Assembly (NCBI RefSeq): GCF_002933465.1
Contig: NZ_PSZE01000016.1
Coordinates: forward strand, 62,001-126,000
Length of the DNA stretch: 64,000 nucleotides
Origin: Nocardia nova
Lineage (GTDB): Bacteria; Actinomycetota; Actinomycetes; Mycobacteriales; Mycobacteriaceae
Direction: 5' to 3'
The translations under genes were made by a program, and so were the position numbers. The notes beneath the pieces are model-generated. The model was not told the DNA's origin. It searched no databases and saw nothing but the letters and a program-made list of their open reading frames with translations. Below are positions 18,104 to 27,078 of this stretch, one piece after another. Numbering within the stretch: the stretch's first letter is position 1; every line of letters starts with the position of its first letter.

Positions 18104-19591
18104 ATGAACACCGTCGAAACACCCACGTCTGCACCATTCTCCGTGGCCATCATCGGTTGCGGCTTCGGTGGTCTGGGGGCAGCGATCGAACTGGAACGCC
18201 ACGGCATCGGCACGTACACCGTCTTCGAGAAGGGCGACGGGGTCGGGGGAGTGTGGCGGGCAAACCACTACCCGGGTGCCGCTTGTGATGTGCCGTCGTC
18301 GACCTACTCGTACTCCTTCGAGCTCGAGACCGAATGGTCACAGCGTTTCGGCACCCAGCATGAGATCCGGGCGTATCTGGAGCGCACGGCGGTGAAATAC
18401 GGTGTGGCACCGAAGATTTCGTCCAATACCGAGGTGATCGCCGCCACCTTCGACGAACGCTGCGGTCGCTGGCAGATCGAACTCGATGACGGTGAGCGGC
18501 AGTGGTTCGACGCCGTGATCTGCGCGACAGGACAGCTGTCGCGGCCCAAGGTTCCCGATATCGAAGGCCGGGAAACATTCTCCGGCAACCAGTTCCACTC
18601 CGCGCAGTGGGATGACGCGGTCGATTTGGCCGGTAAGCGGGTGGCCGTGGTCGGCAGTGGCGCCAGCGCCGTGCAGATCGTGCCGGCCATCGTCGATCGT
18701 GTCGACGAATTGGACGTCATCCAGCGGTCGCCGAACTGGATCGGCAACAAATGGAACCACAAGACCAACCCGTGCATTCGCCGCCTGCTGCGGACGGTGC
18801 CAGGGCTGGCGCGCGCACAGCACAACCTGGAATGGCTGTGGTACGAGATGCGAGTACCGTTGATCTACAACCGATTCGATCCGCTGCGGGCGGGTCTGCA
18901 TGCCTGGTTGCGCTACAAGATCCGCCGCGAGATCTCCGACCCGCAGCTCCGTCGCAAGGTCACACCCGATTACAAGGCAGGATGCAATCGCCTGCTGCTG
19001 TCCAGCGACTGGTATCCGGCGCTCGACCGCTCACATGTCTCGGTGCACGCCGAAGGTGTGACGCGGGTGACGCCGTCGGGGCTGGTACTCGGCGACGGCA
19101 CAACAGTCGATGCGGATGTGATCGTCTGGTGTACCGGATTCACCGCCACCGAATATCTCGCCCCGATCGACATCACCGGTCGCGGTGGGCGCAAGCTGCA
19201 CACCGAGTGGAAGTCCGGCCCGGAGGCGTATATGGGAATTACGGTCGCCGGCTATCCGAATCTGTTCATGATCTACGGCCCGAACACCGGCTCGCTCACC
19301 AACACGATCATCTTTTTGCTCGAGAAACAGGCCCGCTACGCCCGCAAGGCGATCGAACACAGCGCCCGCACCGGCCGGTGGCTGGACGTGCGGAAAAGCG
19401 TTCAAGACGAATACAACCGGCGACTCCGGCAGCGCCTGTCGCACACGGTATTCACCAGCGGGTGTCCTGGCTGGTACCACACGGCCGAGGGGAAGGTGGT
19501 CGCCGTCTGGCCCGGGTCGCACATCGCCTACGCGCGCGCGACCGCTCGGGTCGACCTCACCGCCTACGAGACCGGGCAACGATCGGCGTGA
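18104..19591 (+). CDS. FAD-dependent monooxygenase, MymA / Baeyer-Villiger type
   Basis: A 495-residue class B flavoprotein monooxygenase. It has a first Rossmann motif GCGFGGLG (~18-25), the Baeyer-Villiger fingerprint FSGNQFHSAQW (159-169, matching FxGxxxHxxxW) and a second NADPH-binding GSGASA. GVWRANHYPGAACDVPS is typical of MymA, EthA and cyclohexanone-type enzymes. ATG 18104 is chosen; the frame upstream encodes the tail of the decayed fadD. It would insert oxygen into a ketone or hydroxylate a lipid. The stop overlaps the WS/DGAT start by four bases. Confidence 0.9.
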   Translation: MNTVETPTSAPFSVAIIGCGFGGLGAAIELERHGIGTYTVFEKGDGVGGVWRANHYPGAACDVPSSTYSYSFELETEWSQRFGTQHEIRAYLERTAVKYGVAPKISSNTEVIAATFDERCGRWQIELDDGERQWFDAVICATGQLSRPKVPDIEGRETFSGNQFHSAQWDDAVDLAGKRVAVVGSGASAVQIVPAIVDRVDELDVIQRSPNWIGNKWNHKTNPCIRRLLRTVPGLARAQHNLEWLWYEMRVPLIYNRFDPLRAGLHAWLRYKIRREISDPQLRRKVTPDYKAGCNRLLLSSDWYPALDRSHVSVHAEGVTRVTPSGLVLGDGTTVDADVIVWCTGFTATEYLAPIDITGRGGRKLHTEWKSGPEAYMGITVAGYPNLFMIYGPNTGSLTNTIIFLLEKQARYARKAIEHSARTGRWLDVRKSVQDEYNRRLRQRLSHTVFTSGCPGWYHTAEGKVVAVWPGSHIAYARATARVDLTAYETGQRSA

Positions 19592-21036
19592 CTGCGAACA
19601 CCTACCACCCCCCATTCCCTGTTGTGCCGACCGGACGCGACGATGAACCGCCGCCGGGCCGGCGGCCGAGGATGTCGCCAACCGAACGAATCTTCTTCGC
19701 CGCAGAGTCACACAAGAGCCCTCAACACGTAGCCGTCTTGGCACGGTTCCGGTTCCCCGACGACGCGCCCGACGGCTATGTCCACGATCTGGTGGCCGCG
19801 ATGCGCGCGGTCACCACCGTGGTCGCGCCATTCAATTACCGCCTGCGGCAATCACCGCTGCGCACGTTGAGACCAGCCTGGGAGGTTCTCGACGACGACC
19901 GAGTCGATCTGGACTATCACTGCCGGCACCTGGCGCTGCCCGAGACGGGCAGCGAACGGGAATTCGGTGCTTTGGTCTCGCATTTGCATTCTCGCCCTTT
20001 GGATTTGACCCGTCCGCTATGGGAATGGGTGGTTATCGAAGGATTCGCTCAGCGATGCTGGGCCCTGTACTTCAAGGTGCACCACGCCCTGATGGACGGC
20101 GCCGGCGGCGGTCTGCGCGCCAAGGACATGCTCACCATCGATCCCGGCGACCGAGGTGTGCGCCCGATCTGGAGCCTGACCCCCACCGTGCGCCCGGCCC
20201 GCGCGGCCACCGGCTCCCGTCGCCGCGGGATCGGCCAGGCCCTTTCGATCACAGCTGCCGTGAGTGCGCTCACTGTCCGGATGGTTCGCGACCGCCGCCA
20301 CGGCGACGCCGACCTCGCCGTGCCGTTCGCCGCACCCCGCACCCTGCTCAACCGGCGCATCGGAACACAACGCCGATTCGCCACCCAGTCCTATGATCTC
20401 GACCGCGTCACCGCGCTAGCGGCAGCGTCGGGCACCACCGTCAACGAGGTGTACTTGACCATTGTCGGCGGCGGGTTGCGCCGCTACCTGCACGAGCTCG
20501 GGCAACTTCCCGATCGGACACTGACCGCGGCAACCCCGGTCAACGTCCGGGAGCACGATCACACCAGCCACAACGCCTTCACCATGACCGTCATGAATCT
20601 GGGCACCGATATCGCCGACCCCTATGCCCGCCTGGCCGCCGTACAGCGATCCAGCACCCGGGCAAAAACCGAATTACGGCGACTGCCCGCGCACGTGGTG
20701 CCGCTGTCGGCGGCATCGTTCATGGGGCCGTTCGTGGTCCAGAATCTGCTCGGCCTCGGCGGCCGCACCGCACCGCCCTACAACGTCGCGGTCTCGAACG
20801 TGCCCCTGTTCAGCGAGGACATGTACCTGGCCGGTTCGAGGCTCGAAGAAGCCTACCCACTCGCCATCGCCTTCCACGGGGTCGGATTGTTCATCTCGGT
20901 ATTCGCCGCGGCCGGACGGTTCAACATCGGGTTCACCGGCGACCGTGACTCGCTGCCGCATCTGCAGCGGCTGGCCGTATATACCGGCCGAGCGCTGGAG
21001 GAACTGGAAGATGCTGTCCTGGGCAAGGAGCCGTGA
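19588..21036 (+). CDS. wax ester synthase / diacylglycerol acyltransferase (WS/DGAT)
   Basis: A 482-residue acyltransferase with the catalytic HHALMDG (His165, His166, Asp170) of the HHxxxDG family, the later NVREHDHTSHNAFTMTVMNL region and the PLxxxAxxF-type C-terminal fold. It transfers acyl-CoA to an alcohol or diacylglycerol, giving wax ester or triacylglycerol. GTG 19588 overlaps the monooxygenase stop (GTGA); ATG 19672, at MSPTERIFF where homology starts, is the alternative. The M. tuberculosis mymA operon likewise contains tgs4-type genes, supporting the operon equivalence. Confidence 0.9.
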   Translation: MTANTYHPPFPVVPTGRDDEPPPGRRPRMSPTERIFFAAESHKSPQHVAVLARFRFPDDAPDGYVHDLVAAMRAVTTVVAPFNYRLRQSPLRTLRPAWEVLDDDRVDLDYHCRHLALPETGSEREFGALVSHLHSRPLDLTRPLWEWVVIEGFAQRCWALYFKVHHALMDGAGGGLRAKDMLTIDPGDRGVRPIWSLTPTVRPARAATGSRRRGIGQALSITAAVSALTVRMVRDRRHGDADLAVPFAAPRTLLNRRIGTQRRFATQSYDLDRVTALAAASGTTVNEVYLTIVGGGLRRYLHELGQLPDRTLTAATPVNVREHDHTSHNAFTMTVMNLGTDIADPYARLAAVQRSSTRAKTELRRLPAHVVPLSAASFMGPFVVQNLLGLGGRTAPPYNVAVSNVPLFSEDMYLAGSRLEEAYPLAIAFHGVGLFISVFAAAGRFNIGFTGDRDSLPHLQRLAVYTGRALEELEDAVLGKEP

Positions 21037-21545
21037 CCATGTCTCGTCACAGAGTATCCAACGGGCACGGTCGAGCCGGTCATGGCGTCCAGGTCGGACG
21101 CGGTCTCGCAGAAGTTGTTGCAATGGCGCGAATCATGAGTCGGCGGGCCGGCATGCTCGCCGCGGTGTATGCCGTGGGCTGGACAGTGGGGGCTGTGCTG
21201 GTCGCCTACGGGGACAATGTACGTCTGTCGGCCTTCGGGTTGGGGCTCATGGCGCCCGGTGGCGGGCTGGCCTATTACGGGCATTGGCCGGAACTGCTCG
21301 TACTCGAGGTCGTGCTGGCCTGGCTGGCGCGCAAACGAGAGTGGGCGCTGATCGGGTACGCGTGGTTTGCGGTCGGTGCGGTGATGCTCACCCACGCGCC
21401 GCATCCGGACATGTTCTGGCCCGCAGCGGTTTGGGTGGTGCCCGCCGTGACCGTGGTGCCTGCCCTGGTATGCGTCGCTCTCCTCATTCGCCGGGTCGCC
21501 GCCGGCTCCGTCGATCAATCAGTGGGACAAAGGAGTCCGAAATGA
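21033..21545 (+). CDS. small multi-pass membrane protein of unknown function
   Basis: About 170 residues with four or five hydrophobic segments (MLAAVYAVGWTVGAVLVAYG, AFGLGLMAPGGGLAYYG, a WPELLVLEVVLAWLA helix, WALIGYAWFAVGAVML, and AAVWVVPAVTVVPALVCVA). GTG 21033 overlaps the WS/DGAT stop by four bases and its own stop overlaps the SDR start by four bases, so it is firmly inside the operon. ATG 21123, just before the first helix, is a possible later start. Family not recognised. It may anchor the lipid-modifying enzymes at the membrane. Confidence 0.75.
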   Translation: MTMSRHRVSNGHGRAGHGVQVGRGLAEVVAMARIMSRRAGMLAAVYAVGWTVGAVLVAYGDNVRLSAFGLGLMAPGGGLAYYGHWPELLVLEVVLAWLARKREWALIGYAWFAVGAVMLTHAPHPDMFWPAAVWVVPAVTVVPALVCVALLIRRVAAGSVDQSVGQRSPK

Positions 21546-22375
21546 AGCAGTTGCTCGATGGCCGCGTGGTCGTTGTGACCGGCGGCGCCCGGGGAATCGG
21601 GCAAACGCTCGCCGCCGCGCTCGCCGGGCGGGGGGCTCGGGTCGCCATCGGCGACATCGACCAGCAGGCCCTGCCCGAGGCAGCAGCGGAGACGAATGCC
21701 GCCCTCGCTGCTTGGCTCGATGTTACCGATTCGTCGTCGTTCCGCAGTTTCCTCGACTCGGTCGAAACCGAGCTCGGCCCGATCGACGTGCTGATCAACA
21801 ATGCCGGGATCATGCCGGCGGGTCCATTGCTGGACGAGGACGACGCGTTGACACGCAGAATCTTCGAGATCAACGCCTACGGCCCGGTCCTCGGCACCAA
21901 ACACGCACTCGCGCGCATGGTGCCCCGCGGGCGCGGCCATATCGTCACCATCGCCTCCACCATGGGCGAATCCTCGGTGCCCGGTCTAGCCGTCTACAAC
22001 GCCAGCAAAGCCGCAAGCATCCGGTTCAGCGATGCCGCCCGGCTCGAATTCCGGCGTAGCGGCGTGCGGTTCTCCTGTGTCCTTCCGGGCGCGGTGAACA
22101 CCGAACTCGCCGCGGGAATCAAAGGACCCAAAGGGATTCGCAACGTGGCGCCCGAGCAAGTGGCGCAAGCGGTGGTGACCGCACTCGAATCTGGACGATC
22201 ACACCCGCGGATCTACCTACCCCGCAGTTTCGGCACACTCCTGGGCCTGCAGCGGGCACTGCCACTACGCGTGGGGGAAGCGCTGGCCCGTGTCATGGGC
22301 GCCGAGACTGCCGTCCTGCGCGATTCCGATCTCACCGCTCGGCGCGCCTACGACGCCCGTGTCGGCCGCAGCTGA
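21542..22375 (+). CDS. short-chain dehydrogenase/reductase, SadH-like
   Basis: A 277-residue classical SDR with the cofactor loop TGGARGIG (13-20), NNAG (86-89) and the catalytic tetrad Asn111, Ser139, Tyr152 and Lys156 (VYNASK). The C-terminal ~40 residues are longer and basic, as in mycobacterial Rv3085/SadH. AAAGGAG precedes the ATG, which overlaps the membrane-protein stop. It would interconvert an alcohol and ketone or aldehyde in the operon's lipid pathway. A fragment of a very similar SDR (VAIGDVDADTLAATAAEL) survives at the second locus near 61.25 kb. Confidence 0.9.
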   Translation: MKQLLDGRVVVVTGGARGIGQTLAAALAGRGARVAIGDIDQQALPEAAAETNAALAAWLDVTDSSSFRSFLDSVETELGPIDVLINNAGIMPAGPLLDEDDALTRRIFEINAYGPVLGTKHALARMVPRGRGHIVTIASTMGESSVPGLAVYNASKAASIRFSDAARLEFRRSGVRFSCVLPGAVNTELAAGIKGPKGIRNVAPEQVAQAVVTALESGRSHPRIYLPRSFGTLLGLQRALPLRVGEALARVMGAETAVLRDSDLTARRAYDARVGRS

Positions 22376-22398
22376 CCCTCCGAACAAAGGACCGGCGA

Positions 22399-24339
22399 AT
22401 GCCTGATTCCGATCTCACCTGCCACACCGACCCCACCGCAGTCGCGCCGGCGCTCATCCCGGAGCGAGAGCGCCTCGACGGCCCCGTCACCACGCGCCGC
22501 TTGCGCCGCACACTCACCGGATACCTGGCACTGGCCGGTGCCGGTGTGGCGATCGGCCGCACCGCACGCCGTGGCGGCGTGAATGTCGGCACCGGCCTGG
22601 TCTGGCCCGGCGCCGGATATGTGACGGCCGGAAAACCATTGCGCTTCCTCGCTTCCCAAGCCGGGTTCACCGCTTCACTGGGATTGTGGCTGGGCAGCGG
22701 GAACGTCCTGGCGCCGATCGCGGTCTGGGCGGGCACCGCCACCGCGGGAGCCCGCCACGACGTGCGAATACCCGCCGCGAAAACCGCCGTACCCCTGCTG
22801 GCCGCGGCAGGAATAGGCGTTGCGCTCACTGTGCGGCGCAAGGCGTTTCGTCAAGCCGTCGCTCGGCGGCAAGCCCGCAACGAGTATCTCGGCGCGCTCC
22901 GCGCCAAAACTCCCGTCACAGTGGAGTTTCCGCGCTCCGTGTCAGTGCCCGAGGTGCCTGAACTCGGCACCGAGCAGCTGGCGCAAGTGCGGTTCGCCCT
23001 GGACCGTGCTTTGCAGCCGGTCTCCGAATTCGCCGGTTTCGATCGCATCGACCAGTTCCAGACGTCCTCCATCCGATATCAGGTCGCCGTCTGTGGCTAT
23101 GCGTTGACCTCGGTGCAGTTCGCGCACACCCCCGCATTCCACGGATATCTGTCGGTGGCGCAGCGCAATACGATCGCGAAGTGGCAGGAACGGATCTGCT
23201 GGGCCTTCTGGTCCAAGGAGAGCATGTGGGGTCACCTGCGCTACAACCCGGACCCGATACCCCGCGACGACATCATGGTGTCGGGGTGGCTGGCAAATCT
23301 GGTGGCCGGCTACACCACCACGACCGGCGACCATCGCTACTCCGAGCCCGGCTCCATCTGCTTCCGCCATCCGCGCGGCATGCGTTACGAATACGACCTG
23401 CACTCACTGACCGACGTCCTCGCCCGCAACTTCGCCGCGTCCGACTACGGCCTGTTCCCGTGCGAGCCCAACTGGATCTACGCCCTGTGCAACGGTTTCG
23501 GCATTCTGCCGCTGCCTATTCACGACCGTCTCTACGGCAGTCGGCACAGCGCATCGATCCTGCCGAAGTTCCGTCGCGGGTTCGAAGAGGAATTCCTCAG
23601 TGCCGACGGCCGCACCATCGGACTGCGATCGAAGTGGACCGGGCTCACCGTACCCGCGATGACCTCCGTGCTTTCCGACGCCAGCGTAATCTGGCAACTC
23701 GCGCCGGTCTTCCCCGACATCGCCCGGCGACAGTGGGAGATCCTGCGCCACGAGAAACTGCGACTCGGCGCCGACGGACAGCTCGAAGCCGAACTCAGCG
23801 GCTGGGACAACATCGACACCGGCAACTACCGCCGCAGTAACATCACCCCGCTGCTGTGGGTGCAAGCCGCGGCAACGGAGTTGGGCGACACCGACATCGC
23901 GCGAGCCGCGGGCGAGCGGATCGCCGCGGAGGGACAGCCCATCGTGGACCACGGGGTACGGCGGCTCGCCGGAGCCTCGGCACAGGCGAACCTCGGACTC
24001 GCCATGTCCATGACCGGGCGCGCGCATGCCCACTACGACCGAACCAGCCGGCCGCTGCCCGACGCGTGGTCCCGCGGCCCGATCCTCGACGAGGCCGAAT
24101 ACCCGAATGTCCTCGTCGCGCGGGCGGTCACCGATGGCGCCGCCTTGGATCTGGTCCTGCGACCGGGAGCCGAACCCGGACGAGCCTCGCTCGGCCTGGC
24201 GCGGCTGCGCCCAGATCAGACCTACCGCCTCACCGGAGCGGTGGAAAACAGTGTGGTCGCAGCGGCAGACGGAACCGCTCGCATCCACGTCGACCTCGCC
24301 GACCGGCGAGAGGTGCGTATCACGCCCGAAAGCCACTGA
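22399..24339 (+). CDS. membrane-anchored linalool dehydratase/isomerase-like protein
   Basis: A 646-residue protein. Residues ~37-145 contain three or four hydrophobic segments, so the N-terminus is probably membrane-bound. Residues ~190-640 resemble the (alpha/alpha)6-barrel linalool dehydratase/isomerase domain. Supporting motifs are SIRYQVAVCGYA (~224-235), RDDIMVSGW (289-297) and PCEPNWIYALCN (354-365). The last has two Cys nine residues apart (355, 364), the spacing I recall for the catalytic Cys171/Cys180 of LinD. A histidine at ~312 is placed like LinD His129. It sits 23 bases after the SDR. The function on a terpenol-like alcohol is inference. Confidence 0.65.
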   Translation: MPDSDLTCHTDPTAVAPALIPERERLDGPVTTRRLRRTLTGYLALAGAGVAIGRTARRGGVNVGTGLVWPGAGYVTAGKPLRFLASQAGFTASLGLWLGSGNVLAPIAVWAGTATAGARHDVRIPAAKTAVPLLAAAGIGVALTVRRKAFRQAVARRQARNEYLGALRAKTPVTVEFPRSVSVPEVPELGTEQLAQVRFALDRALQPVSEFAGFDRIDQFQTSSIRYQVAVCGYALTSVQFAHTPAFHGYLSVAQRNTIAKWQERICWAFWSKESMWGHLRYNPDPIPRDDIMVSGWLANLVAGYTTTTGDHRYSEPGSICFRHPRGMRYEYDLHSLTDVLARNFAASDYGLFPCEPNWIYALCNGFGILPLPIHDRLYGSRHSASILPKFRRGFEEEFLSADGRTIGLRSKWTGLTVPAMTSVLSDASVIWQLAPVFPDIARRQWEILRHEKLRLGADGQLEAELSGWDNIDTGNYRRSNITPLLWVQAAATELGDTDIARAAGERIAAEGQPIVDHGVRRLAGASAQANLGLAMSMTGRAHAHYDRTSRPLPDAWSRGPILDEAEYPNVLVARAVTDGAALDLVLRPGAEPGRASLGLARLRPDQTYRLTGAVENSVVAAADGTARIHVDLADRREVRITPESH

Positions 24340-24350
24340 AGGATAAGACG

Positions 24351-24473
24351 ATGTGCCCCCTATGTGTGACCGTGACCGCAATCGTGGGTGTCGCGCTGAC
24401 CCGCATGCGCCGACGCAAACAGCCCGACCCCGCCAGGTGGCAACCGCGGAACCAGACCACCACGTCCGGTTGA
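24351..24473 (+). CDS. 40-residue basic membrane microprotein with CPLC motif
   Basis: ATG 24351 has AAGGA about eight bases upstream and follows the LinD-like stop by 11 bases. The product begins MCPLCVTVTAIVGVALTRMR, one short hydrophobic helix with two cysteines in a CxxC arrangement, then a basic polar tail. No family recognised. Position and ribosome site make translation likely. It could be a metal-binding or membrane-tethering partner of the upstream enzyme. Confidence 0.55.
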   Translation: MCPLCVTVTAIVGVALTRMRRRKQPDPARWQPRNQTTTSG

Positions 24474-24626
24474 GCAACGATGTGAAATAGCGTGCGAGTA
24501 CTTGCTCAACCACTGCGGCACCGCGCTGCCGGGTGAGGAATGCGGCGACGCCTGGATTTCGTGTCAGTCGCGGACCCTTGTTGCGCACACCGCACTGCTG
24601 GCGCGCGGTCGCCGGACTGTGGGCGC

Positions 24627-25255
24627 TTATGGCCGAACCGATGGTTGCGTGTCGACGGCCGAGGCTTTGCGGCCGAGGCGGCGCGTTGCCTCGAGAGAGT
24701 CGAAGTTGTCTGGCCAGGAGGACAGCAGGGTCGGATCGGCGATCACCATGCCGCCCCGGATTTCATCGATCAGGTTTCGCCCGGCGATGACGGCCGCCGC
24801 GTGTAGGCCGCTGACCATCGACCCGACGGTGCCTGGCCCCAAACGGTGCTGGTGCCGACCCGGAACAAGCCTCCGATGGGGGTCTGGGTTCCCGGCCGGA
24901 ATGGTCATGCTTGGTCGAGTCGCAGCGAGAGGCCGAATGGCGCCCCAGATGAGTTCCCGACGAATCTCGTTTGTGTTGCTGGACTTGCTAGCTCGGCCAC
25001 GCGGACATGTGATGACGATCCCGGGTATGCCTGCTCCATGCGTTTGAGCATGCCGTCGACAATGATTTTCTTGATCTCGTTGTAGCGCTTACCGGTACGG
25101 TATTCGCCCGCGGCAACGTCGCAGCCCTCGAATCCCCACAGTCGTGGATTCGAGGGCGTGATGGTTTGGACCTCAATTGTCGCGTGACCTTGTGGTGCTG
25201 AGCTCCAGGCGGTCACCAGTGGGACGTGCAGTATCGGAGCTACTGTGAACAACAC
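24627..25255 (-). pseudogene. CrtI-type FAD-dependent oxidoreductase, C-terminal relic
   Basis: About 200 codons matching the C-terminal part of phytoene-desaturase-like NAD(P)/FAD oxidoreductases: TAWSSAPQGHATIEVQTITP, then TQTPIGGLFRVGTSTVWG, then GTVGSMVSGLHAAAVIAGRN. These pieces lie in different frames. One base is missing in the run after VWG (near 24842) and another shift occurs near 24905. The N-terminal FAD-binding half is absent. A clear pseudogene fragment. The hairpin-like 11-bp inverted repeat at 25125-25156 lies inside it. Confidence 0.75.
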
Positions 25256-25353
25256 ACGCGGCGCCCGAGCCCTGGTAGGGAGATTGAGCTGTCACGCGAA
25301 GTTGCTGGGCGCGCGGACCATGTCGGACCGGAAGACCGCGACCGGCAGGACGG

Positions 25354-25757
25354 TCAGCCGCCGCTCGCGAGCTCTCGATAACGTTGCGGCAGAATCGGAT
25401 CCCCGCTGTCGAACGCCTCGTCCAGGGGCGCCCGCGCGGCTTCGGCATCACGGCCGCGGATCACACAGAACAGGGTGTCGTCGCAGGCGTCGAGCCGGTG
25501 CAGCTATTCCAGGCACAGGAATTGGCCAAGGTCGCCGTTGGCCGCTAGCAGCACGGTGTGCGGCGGATACGAGGTGGAGGGCCGAGATTGCGCGGCGGCC
25601 AGGTGTTCGGGGCCGATGAACTTGTCGAAGCTGAGATCCCGCCGCCGGTACGCGGTTGTCGTGCCCGTGCGCGGTGGCGCGGGTGGGGCGACGGCCGCCG
25701 CGGTTCCGTATCGCTGTATACGGCTCAGCGCCGCAACGTATTCGCCGGGTGGAGATG
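25354..25757 (-). pseudogene. carboxylic acid reductase fragment (linker and start of reductase domain)
   Basis: About 130 codons matching the junction between the carrier and NADPH-reductase domains of CAR-type enzymes: RRRDLSFDKFIGPEHLAAA, then HTVLLAANGDLGQFLCLE, a TAG at the position of a conserved Trp, then LHRLDACDDTLFCVIRGRDA. The glycine motif normally reads LTGANGYLG and is degraded. The remaining ~1000 residues of such an enzyme are absent. It directly follows the next relic in the same orientation, so this is a stack of gene remains. Confidence 0.7.
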
Positions 25758-25792
25758 GTGCACCGGCGCCTGCACGTGGAACAGTCCGACGG

Positions 25793-26400
25793 TCAGGTGT
25801 CGAGCAGCTCCGGGGCGAAGAGGTCCTCGATTGCCCAGTGCCGCGAGGACAGGCCCTGCCCCGCGTGGCAGCGCAGATAGGTGTCGAGGGTGGGGCGGTT
25901 GGCCGCGATTGGGTAGGGCCATCAGTCGTCGGCGAATCGCTGGGCGTTGCGCTCGACCAATGCGTTGAACCACGGAACCATGGTGTGCGCCTCGTAGAGT
26001 CGGCGATTGCGGCGATAGTATTCGGCCGCAGCGTCTTTCGCCTCGTCGAAGACCCGGAAGGCCTCGCGCGCGAGGTCAGGACGTCGCCGCAGCAGGTCGC
26101 GACGCGCGACGATGACGTGCATGATCGGGAAGATCCCGGTGCGCCGGTGATAGTCGCGCTCCAGAAGCTCGGCGGCGGGAAACAAGCGGGCGACGTTCGG
26201 TGATCGGTCGAGGACGCACTGGGGGACGTTCGCCGAGAACCGGGCGTCGATCTCGCCCGCGTCCAGCATCGCGCTCAGACTGGCACCCTCGGGTGCGGCG
26301 GTCACTTCGATGTCGGCGGGATGTGGGTGCGGTATGAGTTCGAGCGGGGCCATGGGTTTGTCCGGTCCGCCGATCATCCAGAGGCTGCAGTGTTGATGCG
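25793..26400 (-). pseudogene. 4,5-dihydroxyphthalate decarboxylase / NMT1-like protein, 5'-truncated with nonsense codon
   Basis: The C-terminal ~200 residues of the dihydroxyphthalate decarboxylase family, related to ABC solute-binding folds. Recognisable blocks are GASLSAMLDAGEIDARFSAN, YHRRTGIFPIMHVIVARRDL and FRVFDEAKDAAAEYY. A TGA at 25922-25924 interrupts DDWWPYPIAANRPTLDTYLR at one of two adjacent Trp codons, after which the frame stays open to a native-looking stop at 25793. Roughly the first 120 residues are missing. It is not functional. Confidence 0.7.
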
Positions 26401-26414
26401 TATTGGGGTACTGC

Positions 26415-26663
26415 CTAAAGCAACTCGACCTCATCGAATCCGACGGTCAAGCTGTGGCGGCGTTCTCGTAGGACGTTCCCTTCGCGATGAGCCACGCCTT
26501 CACTGAAGCTGAGGCGCAGCTGCGCTCGCTGCTCGTCCACCTGTTGTACGACCGCGCAGATGCCGTTGAACGGTCCCGCTGGGAAGTAGACGACATCACC
26601 CGGCTCGTATTCGCGAATACTCACCGACTCAAGGTACTCGGCTTGATTCTTCGGCCGGCCCAC
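26415..26663 (-). CDS. small KOW/NusG-C-terminal-like protein
   Basis: 82 residues. PGDVVYFPAGPFNGICAVVQ, then VDEQRAQLRLSF and a final FDEVELL, match the layout of the KOW domain at the NusG C-terminus, with about 15 extra residues inserted before the last strand. No NGN domain precedes it in frame. The GTG start at 26663 lacks a good ribosome site. It may be the tail of a larger broken gene: the frame upstream, around 26670-26830 (LRTDDTPQGPVDSDTAEA), is open in another phase. It could be a NusG-paralogue relic or a genuine small KOW protein. Confidence 0.45.
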   Translation of the reverse strand: MGRPKNQAEYLESVSIREYEPGDVVYFPAGPFNGICAVVQQVDEQRAQLRLSFSEGVAHREGNVLRERRHSLTVGFDEVELL

Positions 26664-26859
26664 CCGAACCAGTCGGTGGGTGAGGTGGTTCGACGAAAGC
26701 GCCGATGTCGAGGCGCATGAGGGCGCGGACGGCCTCGGCGGTGTCCGAGTCGACGGGGCCCTGTGGGGTGTCGTCGGTGCGCAGCAGAAAGGGTGTGGTC
26801 GGGGCGCTCAGCACGACACTGATATCCGGTCGTCCGAGTGCCGGTACACGTCTCCGCAT

Positions 26860-27078
26860 GTGGCCGTGGGCCAGTTGATTCGCCGCCGGCGGGGCCTGGC
26901 CCGCCGCAGTGGAATGGAACTCGCGCACTCGGCCGGAATCTCGCCGCGGCAGCTGAGTTTCGTCGACCGCGGCTGGAAGCTCGGCACGTTGAAAATCCCC
27001 ATGCTCTCGGAAGGCGTCGTCACGGTTGCTGCGCGCCATGAGGTATCTGAACTGCGACCGGCAGGCATAGCAGCCTGA
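26860..27078 (+). pseudogene. XRE-family HTH regulator fragment
   Basis: VGQLIRRRRGLARRSGMELA followed by HSAGISPRQLSFVDRGW corresponds to the N-terminal HTH of MmyB-type XRE regulators (LSQLELALDAGVSPRHLSFVE in intact ones). Homology stops after ~50 residues and the ligand-binding domain is absent. The 267 bp after it up to the next gene hold nothing recognisable. Confidence 0.5.

Noticed and set aside
25125..25156. Perfect 11-bp inverted repeat (CCCTCGAATCC / GGATTCGAGGG)
   Set aside because: It lies inside the former coding part of the CrtI-like relic and has no T-run or flanking gene to terminate; probably chance or a codon effect.
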